Position numbers and translations under genes: made by a program. Of a DNA stretch of 64,000 nt, positions 25,992 through 35,847 are shown piece by piece (position 1 is the first letter of the stretch; each line of letters opens with the position of its first letter). The DNA comes from Rhodoferax sp. (GTDB taxonomy: Bacteria > Pseudomonadota > Gammaproteobacteria > Burkholderiales > Burkholderiaceae_C). The stretch is from the NCBI GenBank assembly GCA_030682475.1, contig JAUXOA010000040.1, positions 25,412 through 89,411 of the forward strand, in the 5' to 3' direction. The notes beneath the pieces were generated by a model. The model made no database searches and was not told the DNA's origin. It worked only from the letters and a program-made list of their open reading frames with translations.

Positions 25992-26912
25992 TCAGTAACC
26001 GCGCACAGGCTCCACGATACCGGCAATTGGCTGACCGCGTGCCAGCGCCATGATCTTGTCCGCAATCTGCGCAATACTTTCATCGCGAAGGGTGCGCGCC
26101 GAGGTATGCGGTGTCACGGTAATTTTGGGGTGCTGCCAGAACGGATGATCCAGCGGCAGGGGTTCGGTGCGAAACACATCCAGCGTGGCGCCGGCCAGAT
26201 GCCCGCTGTCAATCAGCGCAATCAGGTCTTCGTCCACCAGATGAGATCCGCGTGCGACGTTGATGACATAGCCACCGGGCTGCAGTTGTGACAAGGTATC
26301 AAAGCGCAGGATGTCGCGCGTGTCCGGCGTCAGCGGCAGCAGGCACACCAGCACTTTGGTCGCCGCCAGAAAGTCGGCCAACTGCGCTGCTCCGGCAAAG
26401 CTGCGCACGCCTGCAATCGCTTTGCTTGAGCGGCTCCAGCCCAACACCGGGAATTCAAACTGGGCCAATGCCTTGGCCACCCGCTCACCCAGCACCCCCA
26501 GCCCCATCACGCCGACCGGAAAAGCGGCGCGCGCGCGCGGCTTGCGGTACGACCATTTGCCCGCCTTCACGTCAGCCTCGTAGCCACCAAATTCACGAAA
26601 GTGGCGGATCACGGCGTGGCAGACATACTCGGCCATTTGCACCGACATGCCGGCGTCATCGAGCCGCACCACCGTGGCCAGCGGAGGCAGGCGCAACTTC
26701 AGCAGCGCATCCACCCCGGCGCCGATATTGAAAACGCCTTTGAGCTGTGGCTGCTCATCAAAGAAAGCTTGCGGCGGTGCCCACACCACGGCGTGGTCCG
26801 CAGGGGGTGCTCCGGCGGACCACAACTCGACACTGGCGTCCGGCAAAGCTGCCCGCAATCCTTGCAGCCAGGGCTCCGCTTTGGTATCGGTGCAACAAAA
26901 GCTGATGCGCAT
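25992..26912 (-). CDS. ghrA: Glyoxylate/hydroxypyruvate reductase A-like 2-hydroxyacid dehydrogenase
   Basis: A 306-aa NAD(P)H-dependent D-2-hydroxyacid dehydrogenase. Seen are the Rossmann motif VGVMGLGVLGERVA, the catalytic Arg in NVARGSHLV, the acidic residue in DVFRTEPLP and the catalytic His in VTPHTSA. Similarity in layout to E. coli GhrA suggests reduction of glyoxylate or hydroxypyruvate. ATG 26912 is preferred over the adjacent GTG 26915. It is unusual to find it between mccA and mvaB; it might reduce a 2-oxoacid formed from branched-chain amino acids, but this is conjecture. Confidence 0.88.
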   Translation of the reverse strand: MRISFCCTDTKAEPWLQGLRAALPDASVELWSAGAPPADHAVVWAPPQAFFDEQPQLKGVFNIGAGVDALLKLRLPPLATVVRLDDAGMSVQMAEYVCHAVIRHFREFGGYEADVKAGKWSYRKPRARAAFPVGVMGLGVLGERVAKALAQFEFPVLGWSRSSKAIAGVRSFAGAAQLADFLAATKVLVCLLPLTPDTRDILRFDTLSQLQPGGYVINVARGSHLVDEDLIALIDSGHLAGATLDVFRTEPLPLDHPFWQHPKITVTPHTSARTLRDESIAQIADKIMALARGQPIAGIVEPVRGY

Positions 26913-26923
26913 CACGGCCCCGC

Positions 26924-28957
26924 TTAAACCACGACCGGGGCCACCAGCTTGAGCAGCTCAGCCCCTTCAGTCACCTGGTCGCCCGGCGCATAGAGCAGCT
27001 CGACCACCACACCCTCCATCGGGGCGGAAATAGTGTGTTCCATTTTCATGGCATCCATCACGGCCAGCGTCTGCCCGCGTTTGACCTTGTCACCCGCCTT
27101 CACCGCGAACGACACCAGCTTGCCCGGCATCGGTGCTGTCAGACGTCCACCCTCCGCCTGGCTGTCACCGGCATGCGCCAGCGCATCAATTGCTATTATT
27201 TGTGTAGCGCCTTTGGCAGAAAACACGTGAGCGACATCGCCTTTTAAGTACACGCTGACAATCTGGCGCTGCGCCGCAAACTGCACATCGATGCCTTGCG
27301 TCACTGGTTCAAACGAGAACACACCCGTCTCACCCGCCACCGCCAGTTGCAGTGCACCGTCGTGCCGACAGGTCATTTGCACCGTATGCACGACGCCCTG
27401 GAACGCGTAGTCGAAGCGGCGCGTGCTGGGCCCGTGGGAGCGCCAGCCATCGCGCCGGGCCCAGGGGTCCAGCCACTCGACCCGCTGGCTGACCTGCGCT
27501 TCTTCCGCTTTTTCCTGCAGCAGGGTGTGGGCAATGGCACTGGCCACGGCCAGGCTCAATCCCACCTTCTCCTGTTTGAACAGCACCGCCTCCTCACGCG
27601 GAATCAGGGCTGTGTCCAGATCGGCCTGCACAAACGAGCGGCTTTGCACCACATTGCGCAAAAACTGCACATTGGTATTGAGCCCGACGATGTGGGTGTG
27701 GACCAGCGCCGCGTCCAGCCGGGACAGCGCTTGCTCGCGGGTGTCACCATGCACAATCAGTTTGGCGACCATGGAATCGTAAAACGGCGAGATGGGATCG
27801 CCCTCGCGCACACCGGAATCGACGCGGACACCGCCGCTGTTGCGCTCAAAGGTCACGCAGTCGGGCAGGCCATAGACATGCAGGGTGCCGGTGGCGGGCA
27901 GGAAATTGTTGTCCGGATTTTCAGCGCAGATGCGCGCCTCGATCGCGTGCCCGGTGATCTTCAACTGATCCTGACGCAGCGGCAGCGCCTCACCACAAGC
28001 CACCCGCAGTTGCCACTCCACCAGGTCTTGCCCGGTGATGGCTTCAGTCACGGGGTGCTCCACCTGCAGCCGCGTGTTCATCTCCATGAAGAAAAACTTC
28101 ATGGCACCGTCCTGGCGCTGCTCAACGATGAACTCCACCGTACCGGCCCCCACATAATTCACCGCCCGGGCGGCGGCCACGGCGGCCTCGCCCATCTGCT
28201 GTCGAAACTCGGGCGTGATGCCGGGCGCGGGCGCTTCTTCCAGCACTTTCTGATGGCGACGCTGCACCGAGCAGTCGCGCTCGAACAAATACACGTAGTT
28301 GCCCTGCGTGTCGCCGAACACCTGAATTTCGATATGGCGCGGCCGCTGCACGTACTTCTCGATCAGCACCGCCTCAATGCCAAAACTGTTGATCGCCTCA
28401 CGCTTGCAACTGACCAGTGCCGCCGCAAAGTCTTCGGCCTGGTCCACCGCCCGCATGCCCTTGCCGCCGCCACCGGCGCTGGCCTTGATCAGCACCGGGT
28501 AACCGATGCGGTCGGCTTCACGTTTAAGCAAAGCCGGGTCCTGGTCGCTGCCGTGGTAACCCGGCACCAGCGGCACGCCGGCTTTTTCCATCAGGCGTTT
28601 CGACTCTGCCTTCAGGCCCATGGCCTTGATGGCTGACGCGGGCGGACCGATAAAGACCAGGCCGGCGCTGACACAGGCCTGCGCAAACTCTTCGTTTTCG
28701 CTCAAAAAGCCATAGCCCGGGTGGATCGCTTGGGCCCCCGAAGCCTTGGCCACTCCGATGATTTTTTCCCAACACAAATAGCTGTCTTTTGGCGCGCTGC
28801 CGCCGATGTGGACGGCCTCGTCGCACACGCTGACGTGTTTGGCGTTGGCATCGGCATCGGAATAAACCGCTACCGTCTTGATGGCCATGCGGCGGGCAGT
28901 GGCTGCCACGCGGCAGGCGATTTCTCCTCGATTCGCGATCAGGATTTTGTTAAACAT
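26924..28957 (-). CDS. mccA: Methylcrotonyl-CoA carboxylase, biotin-containing subunit
   Basis: Biotin carboxylase plus carrier subunit that carboxylates 3-methylcrotonyl-CoA in leucine degradation. In its 677 aa the biotin carboxylase domain covers about 1-450 (KILIANRGEIACRV, GYGFLSENEEFA, GGGGKGMR, MNTRLQVEHPVTE), a linker follows, and the C-terminal biotinyl domain carries AMKMEH with the biotinylated Lys about 35 residues from the end. Domain order alone would also fit propionyl- or acetyl-CoA carboxylase alpha subunits; pairing with mccB and mvaB decides for methylcrotonyl-CoA. Also called liuD. Confidence 0.94.
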   Translation of the reverse strand: MFNKILIANRGEIACRVAATARRMAIKTVAVYSDADANAKHVSVCDEAVHIGGSAPKDSYLCWEKIIGVAKASGAQAIHPGYGFLSENEEFAQACVSAGLVFIGPPASAIKAMGLKAESKRLMEKAGVPLVPGYHGSDQDPALLKREADRIGYPVLIKASAGGGGKGMRAVDQAEDFAAALVSCKREAINSFGIEAVLIEKYVQRPRHIEIQVFGDTQGNYVYLFERDCSVQRRHQKVLEEAPAPGITPEFRQQMGEAAVAAARAVNYVGAGTVEFIVEQRQDGAMKFFFMEMNTRLQVEHPVTEAITGQDLVEWQLRVACGEALPLRQDQLKITGHAIEARICAENPDNNFLPATGTLHVYGLPDCVTFERNSGGVRVDSGVREGDPISPFYDSMVAKLIVHGDTREQALSRLDAALVHTHIVGLNTNVQFLRNVVQSRSFVQADLDTALIPREEAVLFKQEKVGLSLAVASAIAHTLLQEKAEEAQVSQRVEWLDPWARRDGWRSHGPSTRRFDYAFQGVVHTVQMTCRHDGALQLAVAGETGVFSFEPVTQGIDVQFAAQRQIVSVYLKGDVAHVFSAKGATQIIAIDALAHAGDSQAEGGRLTAPMPGKLVSFAVKAGDKVKRGQTLAVMDAMKMEHTISAPMEGVVVELLYAPGDQVTEGAELLKLVAPVVV

Positions 28958-28972
28958 GCGGCTGCCTTTCCA

Positions 28973-30595
28973 TTACATCCGGAACACGCCAAACTGGGTA
29001 TCCGGTATCGGGGCGTTCAGCGACGCACTCAATCCCAGGGCCAGCACACGTCGGGTATCGGCCGGGTCGATGATGCCGTCATCCCACAGGCGGGCGGTGG
29101 CGAAGTAGGGGTGACCCTGTTCCTCGTACTGGCGCCGGATCGGCGCCTTGAAGGCCTCTTCCTCCTCCATGCTCCAGCTACCGCCTTTGCCTTCGATGCC
29201 GTCGCGCTTGACGGTGGCCAGCACGCTGGCCGCCTGTTCGCCGCCCATGACCGAGATGCGGGCGTTGGGCCACATCCACAAAAAGCGCGGCGAGTAGGCG
29301 CGGCCACACATGCCGTAGTTGCCGGCGCCAAAACTGCCGCCGATGATGATGGTGAACTTCGGCACCGCCGCCGTCGCCACCGCTGTCACCATCTTGGCGC
29401 CGTTGCGCGCGATACCTTCGTTCTCGTACTTGCGCCCGACCATGAACCCGGTGATGTTCTGCAGGAAGATGAGCGCAATCTTGCGCTGGCAGCACAACTC
29501 GATGAAGTGGGCCCCCTTCAAGGCCGACTCGCTGAACAAGATACCGTTATTGGCGATGATGCCCACCGGCATACCCTCAATATGGGAAAAGCCGGTGACC
29601 AGCGTGGTGCCAAAGCGCGGCTTGAACTCATGAAACTCCGACCCATCGACGATGCGGGCGATGATCTCGCGCACGTCAAACGGCTTGCGCGTGTCGGTGG
29701 GGATCACGCCGTACAACTCTTGCGCGGCGAACTTGGGCGCACATGAGGTTTGCAGGGTGGTAGCGGGCACTTTTTTATGATTCAGATGCGACACCGCCTG
29801 ACGCGCCAGTGCCAGCGCGTGCAGGTCGCTCGAAGCCAGATGATCGGCCACCCCCGAGAGACGCGTGTGCACGTCGCCACCGCCCAGGTCTTCGGCCGTG
29901 ACCACTTCGCCAGTGGCGGCCTTCACCAGCGGCGGTCCGCCCAGAAAAATCGTGCCCTGGTTCTTGACGATGATGGCCTCGTCGCTCATGGCCGGCACAT
30001 AGGCACCACCGGCCGTGCAACTGCCCATCACCACCGCGATCTGGGCGATGCCCTGCGCACTCATGTTGGCCTGGTTGAAGAAGATGCGACCAAAGTGCTC
30101 ACGGTCTGGAAACACCTCGTCCTGATTAGGCAGGTTGGCACCACCCGAGTCCACCAGATAGATGCAGGGCAGGCGGTTTTGCTGGGCAATCTCCTGCGCC
30201 CGCAGGTGTTTCTTGACCGTCAGGGGAAAGTAGGTGCCGCCTTTGACGGTGGCGTCGTTGCACACAATCATGCAGTCCACGCCGCTCACGCGGCCGATGC
30301 CGGCAATCACGCCGGCGCAGGGCGCGCTGTCCGTTCCGTCGCGTTCCGGGTACAGGCCCATGGCGGCCAGCGGCGACAGCTCAAGGAACGGCGTGCCGGG
30401 GTCCAGCAGCAGTTGCACCCGCTCACGCGGCAGCAGCTTGCCGCGCGCTGTGTGCCTGGCGCGCGCTGCCTTGCCACCGCCTAAGGCGGCCTTGGCGAGT
30501 TGCACGTTGAGGTCTTCGACCAGGGCGTGCATAGCGAGAGCGTTGGCCTGAAAATCCGCTGAGCGGGCATTGAGTTGGGACTCCAGAATCGGCAT
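28973..30595 (-). CDS. mccB: Methylcrotonyl-CoA carboxylase, carboxyltransferase subunit
   Basis: A 540-aa carboxyltransferase (beta) subunit with two crotonase-like halves. Typical features are [28 protein letters not shown], the CoA-binding [35 protein letters not shown], and in the C-terminal half [15 protein letters not shown] and [14 protein letters not shown]. It heads a six-gene operon and lies 15 bases before mccA. A 28-bp palindrome about 60 bases upstream of its ATG probably is the operator. No isovaleryl-CoA dehydrogenase gene is present in the window. Also called liuB. Confidence 0.95.
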   Translation of the reverse strand: MPILESQLNARSADFQANALAMHALVEDLNVQLAKAALGGGKAARARHTARGKLLPRERVQLLLDPGTPFLELSPLAAMGLYPERDGTDSAPCAGVIAGIGRVSGVDCMIVCNDATVKGGTYFPLTVKKHLRAQEIAQQNRLPCIYLVDSGGANLPNQDEVFPDREHFGRIFFNQANMSAQGIAQIAVVMGSCTAGGAYVPAMSDEAIIVKNQGTIFLGGPPLVKAATGEVVTAEDLGGGDVHTRLSGVADHLASSDLHALALARQAVSHLNHKKVPATTLQTSCAPKFAAQELYGVIPTDTRKPFDVREIIARIVDGSEFHEFKPRFGTTLVTGFSHIEGMPVGIIANNGILFSESALKGAHFIELCCQRKIALIFLQNITGFMVGRKYENEGIARNGAKMVTAVATAAVPKFTIIIGGSFGAGNYGMCGRAYSPRFLWMWPNARISVMGGEQAASVLATVKRDGIEGKGGSWSMEEEEAFKAPIRRQYEEQGHPYFATARLWDDGIIDPADTRRVLALGLSASLNAPIPDTQFGVFRM

Positions 30596-30655
30596 GGTTT
30601 TGCTTTCCGATCAAGTGGCGCAGAGCTGGAAGCGAGGCCGCAGTTTAATTGACGC

Positions 30656-30683
30656 CAATTGACGTTTACGTAAACGTCAATTG
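30656..30683. promoter_or_regulatory. 28-bp perfect palindrome, likely operator of the mcc operon
   Basis: Two half-sites CAATTGACGTTTAC and its exact reverse complement meet at 30669/30670. A further direct half, AATTGACG, lies ten bases away at 30647-30654. The position, 60 bases upstream of mccB and in the only gap of the operon, suggests a dimeric regulator site. In proteobacteria the MerR-type regulator LiuR controls these genes through an ACGTTTACGT-like motif; the match is from memory, so the regulator is inferred. Confidence 0.7.
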
Positions 30684-30707
30684 TGGCAGATTTCAGGCTG
30701 CCCGCGC

Positions 30708-31130
30708 TCAGTCTTTCTTGTGGCGGCGTGCCTTGTGCTCTTCCAGCGTCTCGGTTGGCGCGCCCTGCTTGACCCATTCGGTATAACCCCCGTCGATATG
30801 CGCCACATTGGTCATGCCCATCTCCTGCAAGGCTTTGGCCGCGAGTGCGCTGCGCCAGCCCGCGCCACAGAACAGGATGAACTCTTTAGACTCGTCGGCA
30901 AACAGGGGCTTGTGGTAGGGCGAGGCCGGGTCCACCCAGAACTCCAGCATGCCCCTTGGCGCGTGATAAGCGCCGACCACGGTGCCTTCGGCCAGTTCAC
31001 GGATGTCGCGGATGTCGACGATTTGCGTGCGCGGGTCAGCCAGCCTGGCCACGGCCTCCTGCACCGACCAGGTCCTTACCTGGACCATCGCCTCGGCCAC
31101 GAGTTGTTGATAACCTCTGGTGATGGGCAT
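30708..31130 (-). CDS. Rhodanese-like sulfurtransferase domain protein
   Basis: A single-domain rhodanese of 140 aa without signal peptide. It has the domain's entry motif VDIRDIRELAEGTVVGAYHAPRGML and the catalytic loop FILFCGAGWRSALAA with the active-site Cys, ending in GGYTEWVKQGAP and a basic tail. Such proteins carry persulfide sulfur in the cytoplasm. The start has AAGGA upstream. It lies between malate synthase and the mcc operon, transcribed in the same direction, with no clear functional link. Confidence 0.88.
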   Translation of the reverse strand: MPITRGYQQLVAEAMVQVRTWSVQEAVARLADPRTQIVDIRDIRELAEGTVVGAYHAPRGMLEFWVDPASPYHKPLFADESKEFILFCGAGWRSALAAKALQEMGMTNVAHIDGGYTEWVKQGAPTETLEEHKARRHKKD

Positions 31131-31169
31131 GAGGTTTTCCTTGTAAAACGCAGCTATTATTTTAGTGGC

Positions 31170-33404
31170 TTACACGGCCGCCTTCACCTTCAACCTCCAC
31201 GCATGCAGCAAGGGCTCGGTGTAGCCGCTGGGTTGGGCCAATCCCTTGAACACCAGCTCACACGCCGCCTGGTAGGCCATCGAGGTGTCGAAGTGACCTG
31301 CCATGTTCTGGTACAGCGGGTCGCCCGCGTTCTGGCTGTCCACCACGGCGGCCATGCGCTCAAAGGTTTCCTTCACCTGCGCCGCAGTGACGACGCCGTG
31401 CAGCAACCAGTTGGCGATGTGCTGGCTGCTGATACGCAGGGTGGCGCGATCTTCCATCAGAGCCACGTTGTGGATGTCGGGCACCTTGGAGCAGCCCACG
31501 CCCTGGTCGATCCAGCGCACCACATAGCCCAGAATGCCCTGCGCGTTGTTGTCGAGCTCCTGCTGTTTCTCGGCAGTGCTCCAGTTTGGCGTGGCGGTCA
31601 CGGGGATTTGCAGCAGGTCGCCCAAAAGCTTGTCACGCTCCTGGTCGGCGTCGATCTTTTCCAGCTCTTTTTGCACCTCACTGACCAGCACCTGGTGGTA
31701 ATGCAGCGCGTGCAGCGTGGCAGCGGTGGGGCTGGGCACCCAGGCGGTGTTGGCGCCGGCTTGGGGGTGATTGATTTTTTGTTCCAGCATGGCCTTCATC
31801 AGGTCCGGCATGGCCCACATGCCTTTGCCGATTTGCGCCCGTCCGCGCAGACCACAGGCCAGGCCCACCAGCACATTATTTTTCTCATAAGCGTGGATCC
31901 AGGCGCTGGTTTTCATGTCGCCCTTGCGGATCATGGCGCCGGCCTGCATGGCGCTGTGTATCTCGTCGCCAGTGCGGTCCAGGAAGCCGGTGTTAATGAA
32001 GGCGAGGCGGCTGACGGCCGCCGCAATACAGGCTTTCAAATTCACACTGGTGCGGCGTTCTTCGTCCATGATGCCGAGCTTGACGGTGCTGTCAGGCAGA
32101 CCCAGCATTTTCTCCACGCGGCTGAACAGTTCGACGGCAAAGGCGACTTCAGCGGGGCCGTGCATCTTGGGCTTGACGATATAGACCGAGCCCTTGCGTG
32201 AGTTGCAGAGGGCGTCTTTTTTGGTACGCTTCAAGTCGTGCAGGGCGATGGTGGTGGTGAGCACCGCGTCCAGGATGCCTTCCGGGATTTCGCGCGTCTG
32301 GCCTTGCTCGTCGGTGTAGAGGATGGCCGGGTTCGTCATCAGGTGGCCGACGATGCGCACAAACATCAGGGCGCGCCCGTGCAGGGTCACCTTTTTGCCC
32401 TTGCCACTGGGGGGCGTGTAGACGCGGTCCGGGTTCAGGCCACGGGTGAAGGTATGTGCGCCCCTGCTGACTTCTTCGGTCAGCGTGCCTTGCAGAATGC
32501 CGAGCCAGTTGCTGTAGGCCAGCACTTTGTCGTCGGCATCCACCACGGCCACCGAGTCTTCCAGGTCCAGGATGGTAGCCAGCGCCGCTTCCAGCACCAG
32601 GTCGCACACACCGGCCGGGTCGGCGGCGCCAATCAGACCGGCACGGTTGATCTGGATGTCCAGATGCAAGCCATTGTGTTGCAAGAGTACGCTGGAGGGC
32701 GCTTTGGCATCGCCCTGATAGCCAATCAGTTGCGCCGGGCTTTGCAAACTGGTGTTGCTACCGTCCGTAAGCTGGACTGCCAGCTTGCCATTCCGGATGC
32801 AGTAAGCCATGGAGTCGACATGCGAGCCCTTGCGCAGCGGCGCGGTACGATCCAGCACATGGCGGGCGTATTCGATCACCATGGCGCCGCGCACCGGGTT
32901 GTAGCGGTGGCCTTTTTCGGCGCCGTCTGCTTCGGAGATCACATCGGTGCCATACAGCGCGTCGTACAAACTGCCCCAGCGCGCGTTGGCGGCGTTCAGG
33001 GCGTAGCGGGCGTTGAGCAGCGGCACTACCAGTTGCGGTCCGGCTTGCACGGCCAGTTCGGCGTCAACTTTGGAAGTGGTGATGCGCACCTTCCTGGGCG
33101 CAGGCACCAGGTAGCCAATTTTCTCCAGGAAGGCGCGGTAGGCGCTCATGTCCGTGGGGCTGGTGGCGTCCCCTGCGGTGATGGGGCCGGGGTGGGCCTG
33201 GTGCCAGGCGTCCAGTTCGGTTTGCAGGCGGTCGCGCTCAGCCAGCAGCGCGATGTTTTTGGGCGCCAGGTCGTGGACGATGGCATCGAAGCCCCTCCAG
33301 AAGCTGGCGCTGTCGATGCCTGTGCCGGGCAGCACCCGGCTTTCAATAAACTGGTGCAGAACGGTGGCAACTTGCAGGCGGTGCGTGGGAGTGTGTTGGG
33401 TCAT
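31170..33404 (-). CDS. glcB: Malate synthase G
   Basis: Condenses glyoxylate and acetyl-CoA to malate; the monomeric G isoform of about 720-745 aa. The 744-aa protein shows [13 protein letters not shown] (Mg/glyoxylate-binding region), [11 protein letters not shown], the signature [26 protein letters not shown] and [14 protein letters not shown]. Start ATG 33404 is chosen because AGGAG lies nine bases upstream; a longer start ten codons upstream lies in a repeat. The next gene upstream encodes a 2-haloacid dehalogenase, whose product from haloacetate (glycolate) can be oxidised to glyoxylate. Confidence 0.96.
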   Translation of the reverse strand: MTQHTPTHRLQVATVLHQFIESRVLPGTGIDSASFWRGFDAIVHDLAPKNIALLAERDRLQTELDAWHQAHPGPITAGDATSPTDMSAYRAFLEKIGYLVPAPRKVRITTSKVDAELAVQAGPQLVVPLLNARYALNAANARWGSLYDALYGTDVISEADGAEKGHRYNPVRGAMVIEYARHVLDRTAPLRKGSHVDSMAYCIRNGKLAVQLTDGSNTSLQSPAQLIGYQGDAKAPSSVLLQHNGLHLDIQINRAGLIGAADPAGVCDLVLEAALATILDLEDSVAVVDADDKVLAYSNWLGILQGTLTEEVSRGAHTFTRGLNPDRVYTPPSGKGKKVTLHGRALMFVRIVGHLMTNPAILYTDEQGQTREIPEGILDAVLTTTIALHDLKRTKKDALCNSRKGSVYIVKPKMHGPAEVAFAVELFSRVEKMLGLPDSTVKLGIMDEERRTSVNLKACIAAAVSRLAFINTGFLDRTGDEIHSAMQAGAMIRKGDMKTSAWIHAYEKNNVLVGLACGLRGRAQIGKGMWAMPDLMKAMLEQKINHPQAGANTAWVPSPTAATLHALHYHQVLVSEVQKELEKIDADQERDKLLGDLLQIPVTATPNWSTAEKQQELDNNAQGILGYVVRWIDQGVGCSKVPDIHNVALMEDRATLRISSQHIANWLLHGVVTAAQVKETFERMAAVVDSQNAGDPLYQNMAGHFDTSMAYQAACELVFKGLAQPSGYTEPLLHAWRLKVKAAV

Positions 33405-33425
33405 GGTGATGGCTCCTGACAAGGG

Positions 33426-33449
33426 CTTCGACAAGCTCAGCCCGAACGG
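33426..33449 (-). repeat. Half copy of the TTCGACA...GAACGG repeat
   Basis: CTTCGACAAGCTCAG followed by CCCGAACGG, the reverse complement of the copy at 6449 with small changes and one arm of the palindrome at 12510. It lies between the dehalogenase gene and glcB. Confidence 0.75.
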
Positions 33450-33485
33450 TTTGGGTAAGACGCACAGTTTGGTTAATGTGAACAG

Positions 33486-34235
33486 TTAGTTGAAAAAGTC
33501 CAGCACATCGCGCAGACTGCTGCCGCTGCGGGTGGGCTGGGTGCCCAGCTCTTCAAAAGGCAGTTGGTAGCGGTTGACCCACAGCGTCTGGTAGCCGTAC
33601 CAGGTGGCAGCCAGCGCGTCCCAACTGTTGCTGCTGACAAAGGCTATTTGGTTGGCCCTCAGGCCGGTGGCCTGCTCGCCCAGCGCGTAGGCATCGGGGT
33701 GGGTTTTGTATTTGCGGATCGGGTCGACGCTGATCACGTGGTCCAGCAGGCCATCCAGCCCGGCGGATTTGACGGCGAGCTTCAGCATGGCCGGGTCACC
33801 ATTGCTCAAAATGCCGGTGGGGATGCTTTTGGCCTTGAGCGCGCGCAGCACGTCCTTGTTTTCGGGGAAGGCGCTCAAGTGACGGTACTGGTTCATCAAG
33901 CGCTCAACTTGAGTGGCAAACAGGCCGCTAGCCCCCGCTGCCTGTGCGGGAACCACGGTCCTTTTAATAGCGTAAACCAGCGCGGCGCGGGTCAGCTCCC
34001 AAAACGGCTGGTAGTGGGCGCCGTGGTTGCTGGTGGTCACCAGACGGGTGTATTCAATCTGCTTGTCGCGCCACAACACGCTCAAGGCCGGGCCGTGACC
34101 GGGGAACAACTGCTCGGCCAGAAGGCCCACGCTGTACACGTCAAACAAGGTGCCGTAGGCGTCAAACAATACAGCGCGGGGCGCTTCAAGCCTCGATGTT
34201 TTGGATTTTTCGAACGCAGCGGGACTGGTTTTCAT
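33486..34235 (-). CDS. (S)-2-haloacid dehalogenase (type II)
   Basis: HAD-type hydrolase that inverts L-2-haloacids to D-2-hydroxyacids. The 249-aa protein has the nucleophile motif LFDAYGTLFDVYSV, the arginine in WRDKQIEYTRL, LSNGDPAML, the lysine/tyrosine pair in RKYKTHPDAY, and FVSSNSWDA. These correspond to the residues known as Asp10, Arg41, Ser118, Lys151, Tyr157, and Ser175-Asn177-Asp180 in Pseudomonas enzymes. It is complete and lies upstream of glcB on the same strand. A second, unrelated dehalogenase is encoded at 51779. Confidence 0.93.
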   Translation of the reverse strand: MKTSPAAFEKSKTSRLEAPRAVLFDAYGTLFDVYSVGLLAEQLFPGHGPALSVLWRDKQIEYTRLVTTSNHGAHYQPFWELTRAALVYAIKRTVVPAQAAGASGLFATQVERLMNQYRHLSAFPENKDVLRALKAKSIPTGILSNGDPAMLKLAVKSAGLDGLLDHVISVDPIRKYKTHPDAYALGEQATGLRANQIAFVSSNSWDALAATWYGYQTLWVNRYQLPFEELGTQPTRSGSSLRDVLDFFN

Positions 34236-34353
34236 AGTCCTCTTACTTTATTCGATACTTCGTCATCGATTAACTTTGATTAAATCTGTTTATCCATGAC
34301 AAAAACAGATGTAATCAGACGAGGGAAGACCCTGGGCGTGACGAGCTGGGGCG

Positions 34354-35847
34354 TTAATCGGTCGGCCCGGTGACGGGCAACACGCTGCTGCCCATCAAAA
34401 ACAGCGTGTAGTCGCCATGCCGGGACAGCCATTGCAGTTGAGTCTGGACTTGCGATGGCAGGGTGGCCACAGCGTTGGTCTTGACGGCCAGGAAGGCTGG
34501 TGGCTGCGTCAGGTGGGCGAGCAAATTTGATAGCTGGGAGATTTGCCTGGCCTGGCCCCGGCTGTAAAAAGCCGCCGAGTAAGGGCGCACGGGATAGAAA
34601 ATCAAGGGGCTGTGGCTGGTGTTGAGCGCGGCATAGTGCGCAACCAGACGCTTGGTCGTGTGCAGGTCTTCCGCCTGCTTCCAATTCAGGCTGCCGACAA
34701 AGCCTGCAAACAGCACAGCGCTCAGCATCAAGCCCCACGTCAGCAGGCGGTTGACGCGCTGCTGGTCAGACTGTCTGGTCAACCAGGTGGCGCCCAGCAA
34801 GGCCAGTGCTGGAAGCGCCGGCAGGACGTAGGTCCAGAGAATATTGCCGGCGAAGGTAAAAAACACGGCGGGCGCCAGGCTCCACAAGATCAGATAGCGC
34901 CGCAGCGGCTTGCCACTGGCCTGGACCGGCTCGGCCGCGACACCGGTTTTGCGCCAGCGCCACCAGGCCAGTGGCAGCAGCAGCGACCAGGGCAGGACTG
35001 CCACCCCGGCATACAACCAGATGCTGCCTCGTGGCACCGAATGGGCCACGCCATAACGGTCGCCGGTCCAGCCCGGGGTGACAAAGCGGTGCCAGTGCTC
35101 CCCGAGCAAAAAATAATCCAGAAAGCCGGGCGTGCGCACTTCAGCCGCCACATACCAGGGGCCGACCAGCAGCAGGACAGCCAAGCTGCCGCGAATCCAT
35201 GGCAGGTCGCGCCAGACCCGCCCAAGTTGCCGGTTGAACAGCGTCCACAGGCCCAGCGGCAGGCCGGCCAGTACCAGCACCAGGGGGCCCTTGGCCAGCA
35301 GACCGACGGCCAGGCCGAGAAAAAACAGCCAGCCTTCCCGTCGCCGCTGGGTTTCATCACCGTGCAGGCCCAGCCAAAAGCCGCGCATCACGAGCGTTGT
35401 GCCAAGCGTCAGTGTCATGTCTGTCATTACCGCACCGGCCGCGATCAGCATCAGGGCGCTCCCGGCCAGCAAGGCAAGGGCTGCCAGCGCCTCCTGTCTG
35501 GAGTGCCGCAGCGCCCAGCCCCACACCAGCCAAGCCACCCCCAGCGCGGCCAGGAAGTGAGGCAGGCGAGCTGCAAACTCGTTGACGCCCAACACGCCAA
35601 AACTCGCCGCCGTGGTCCAGAACGACAAGGGTGGCTTGCCCCAGAAGGGCAAGTTGCTGTCGTACCAGGGGGTGATCCAGTCACCCAGGGAAAACATCAC
35701 GCGCGATATTTCGGCGTAGCGCGCCTCGGTGTTGTCCATCAGCGGGTACAACCCCAGGCTGAGCAGGCGCAGGCCCAGCAAAAGGGCCAGGGCCCACCAC
35801 ACCGGGGCCTGGCTTGCCGCGTCTGTGCGCACAGGCTGCTTGCTCAC
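34354..35847 (-). CDS. ArnT-like glycosyltransferase family 39 membrane protein
   Basis: A 497-aa polytopic inner-membrane protein of the Pmt/ArnT type, transferring a sugar from an undecaprenyl-phosphate carrier on the periplasmic side. The N-terminal TM1 is followed by the periplasmic loop LMDNTEARYAEISRVM with the catalytic acidic residue after DN(T)E, then GDWITPWYDSNLPFWGKPPLSFW. About 10-12 helices follow, ending in a soluble periplasmic tail. It starts with GTG in a GTGA overlap with the GT2 gene, which likely makes its lipid-linked donor. The sugar (aminoarabinose or another) is unknown. Confidence 0.88.
   Translation of the reverse strand: MSKQPVRTDAASQAPVWWALALLLGLRLLSLGLYPLMDNTEARYAEISRVMFSLGDWITPWYDSNLPFWGKPPLSFWTTAASFGVLGVNEFAARLPHFLAALGVAWLVWGWALRHSRQEALAALALLAGSALMLIAAGAVMTDMTLTLGTTLVMRGFWLGLHGDETQRRREGWLFFLGLAVGLLAKGPLVLVLAGLPLGLWTLFNRQLGRVWRDLPWIRGSLAVLLLVGPWYVAAEVRTPGFLDYFLLGEHWHRFVTPGWTGDRYGVAHSVPRGSIWLYAGVAVLPWSLLLPLAWWRWRKTGVAAEPVQASGKPLRRYLILWSLAPAVFFTFAGNILWTYVLPALPALALLGATWLTRQSDQQRVNRLLTWGLMLSAVLFAGFVGSLNWKQAEDLHTTKRLVAHYAALNTSHSPLIFYPVRPYSAAFYSRGQARQISQLSNLLAHLTQPPAFLAVKTNAVATLPSQVQTQLQWLSRHGDYTLFLMGSSVLPVTGPTD

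Noticed and set aside
25992..25998. tRNA or small RNA in the gaps of the mcc operon
   Set aside because: Gaps are only 2-33 bases and show no cloverleaf; no tRNA was seen anywhere in the window.
27296..28636. 446-codon open frame on the plus strand
   Set aside because: Antisense to mccA, whose biotin carboxylase motifs are complete.
33405..33434. Upstream start for malate synthase G
   Set aside because: Lies in a dispersed repeat; ATG 33404 has a well-spaced AGGAG.
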